From: Membranipora membranacea
Lineage: Eukaryota > Bryozoa > Gymnolaemata > Cheilostomatida > Membraniporidae
NCBI GenBank assembly: GCA_914767715.1
Contig: OU612065.1
Span: 32,366,001 to 32,426,000 of the forward strand
Length of the DNA: 60,000 nucleotides
Direction: 5' to 3'
This document shows positions 59,933-60,000 of the stretch, piece by piece; the stretch's first letter is position 1; each line of letters starts with the position of its first letter. Both the position numbers and the translations under genes were made by a program. A model generated the notes under the pieces. It saw nothing but the letters and a program-made list of their open reading frames with translations, made no database searches and was not told the DNA's origin.

Positions 59933-60000
59933 AGAACACTCAGTGGGAATCAGAAAAATGATCATATACTTCATTACTAATTGGTTTGATAAAAGAATTG

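Overview
This is a stretch of an AT-rich invertebrate animal genome. Genes are split by short GT-AG introns, animal gene families are present (IP3 receptor, C-type lectin/PAN, Ig-like, NHL propeller, collagen-like, FABP), and there is dense small-transposon and satellite debris. An early-branching animal such as a sponge is plausible from the gene repertoire and from MITEs rich in TCGCGA, but the window alone does not prove the phylum.

Layout. 0.27-16.7 kb (+): the 3' half of an inositol 1,4,5-trisphosphate receptor gene. It has 26 exons with mutually consistent phases, running from the armadillo/RIH solenoid through the six-TM pore to the stop codon. Its introns carry minisatellites, a microsatellite, a hAT-like MITE and a PIF/Harbinger element with a MADF-like ORF. 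17.5-26 kb (-): a secreted PAN + C-type lectin gene, a partial lectin paralog, a duplicated signal-peptide exon, a 176-bp satellite array and a mariner-type MITE. 26.2-30.5 kb: a decayed tyrosine-recombinase retrotransposon (DIRS/Ngaro group) with split direct repeats. 30.7-34.7 kb (-): a multi-exon beta-propeller-like gene. 37.8-45.8 kb (-): secreted Ig-like exons, with a 2.2-kb foldback element in an intron and a second mariner-type MITE nearby. 48-52.9 kb (+): a complete seven-exon gene for a secreted NHL propeller, Ser/Thr-rich linker and HYR-like protein. 54-55 kb (-): collagen-like exon remnants. 58-59 kb (-): three of the usual four exons of a fatty-acid-binding protein.

The most unusual observations are these. 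(1) A 226-bp element at the right edge has a head that matches the 5' end of U2 snRNA. It is flanked by an 11-bp target duplication, and its body recurs 6 kb away, so it looks like a U2-snRNA-derived SINE. (2) Two tandem repeats in the IP3 receptor gene are duplications of exon-intron junctions, so each repeat unit carries its own 5' splice site. One of them keeps the reading frame open with an eight-residue repeat. (3) A foldback element has minisatellites inside its long inverted terminal repeats.

The secreted and adhesion-type genes on the minus strand (PAN/CTLD, Ig-like, collagen-like) and the plus-strand NHL/HYR gene suggest an extracellular-recognition gene neighbourhood next to a housekeeping calcium-channel gene. 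I see no evidence of operon-like coupling. All gene models were read by eye from splice signals and homology recalled from known families, with no transcript evidence.
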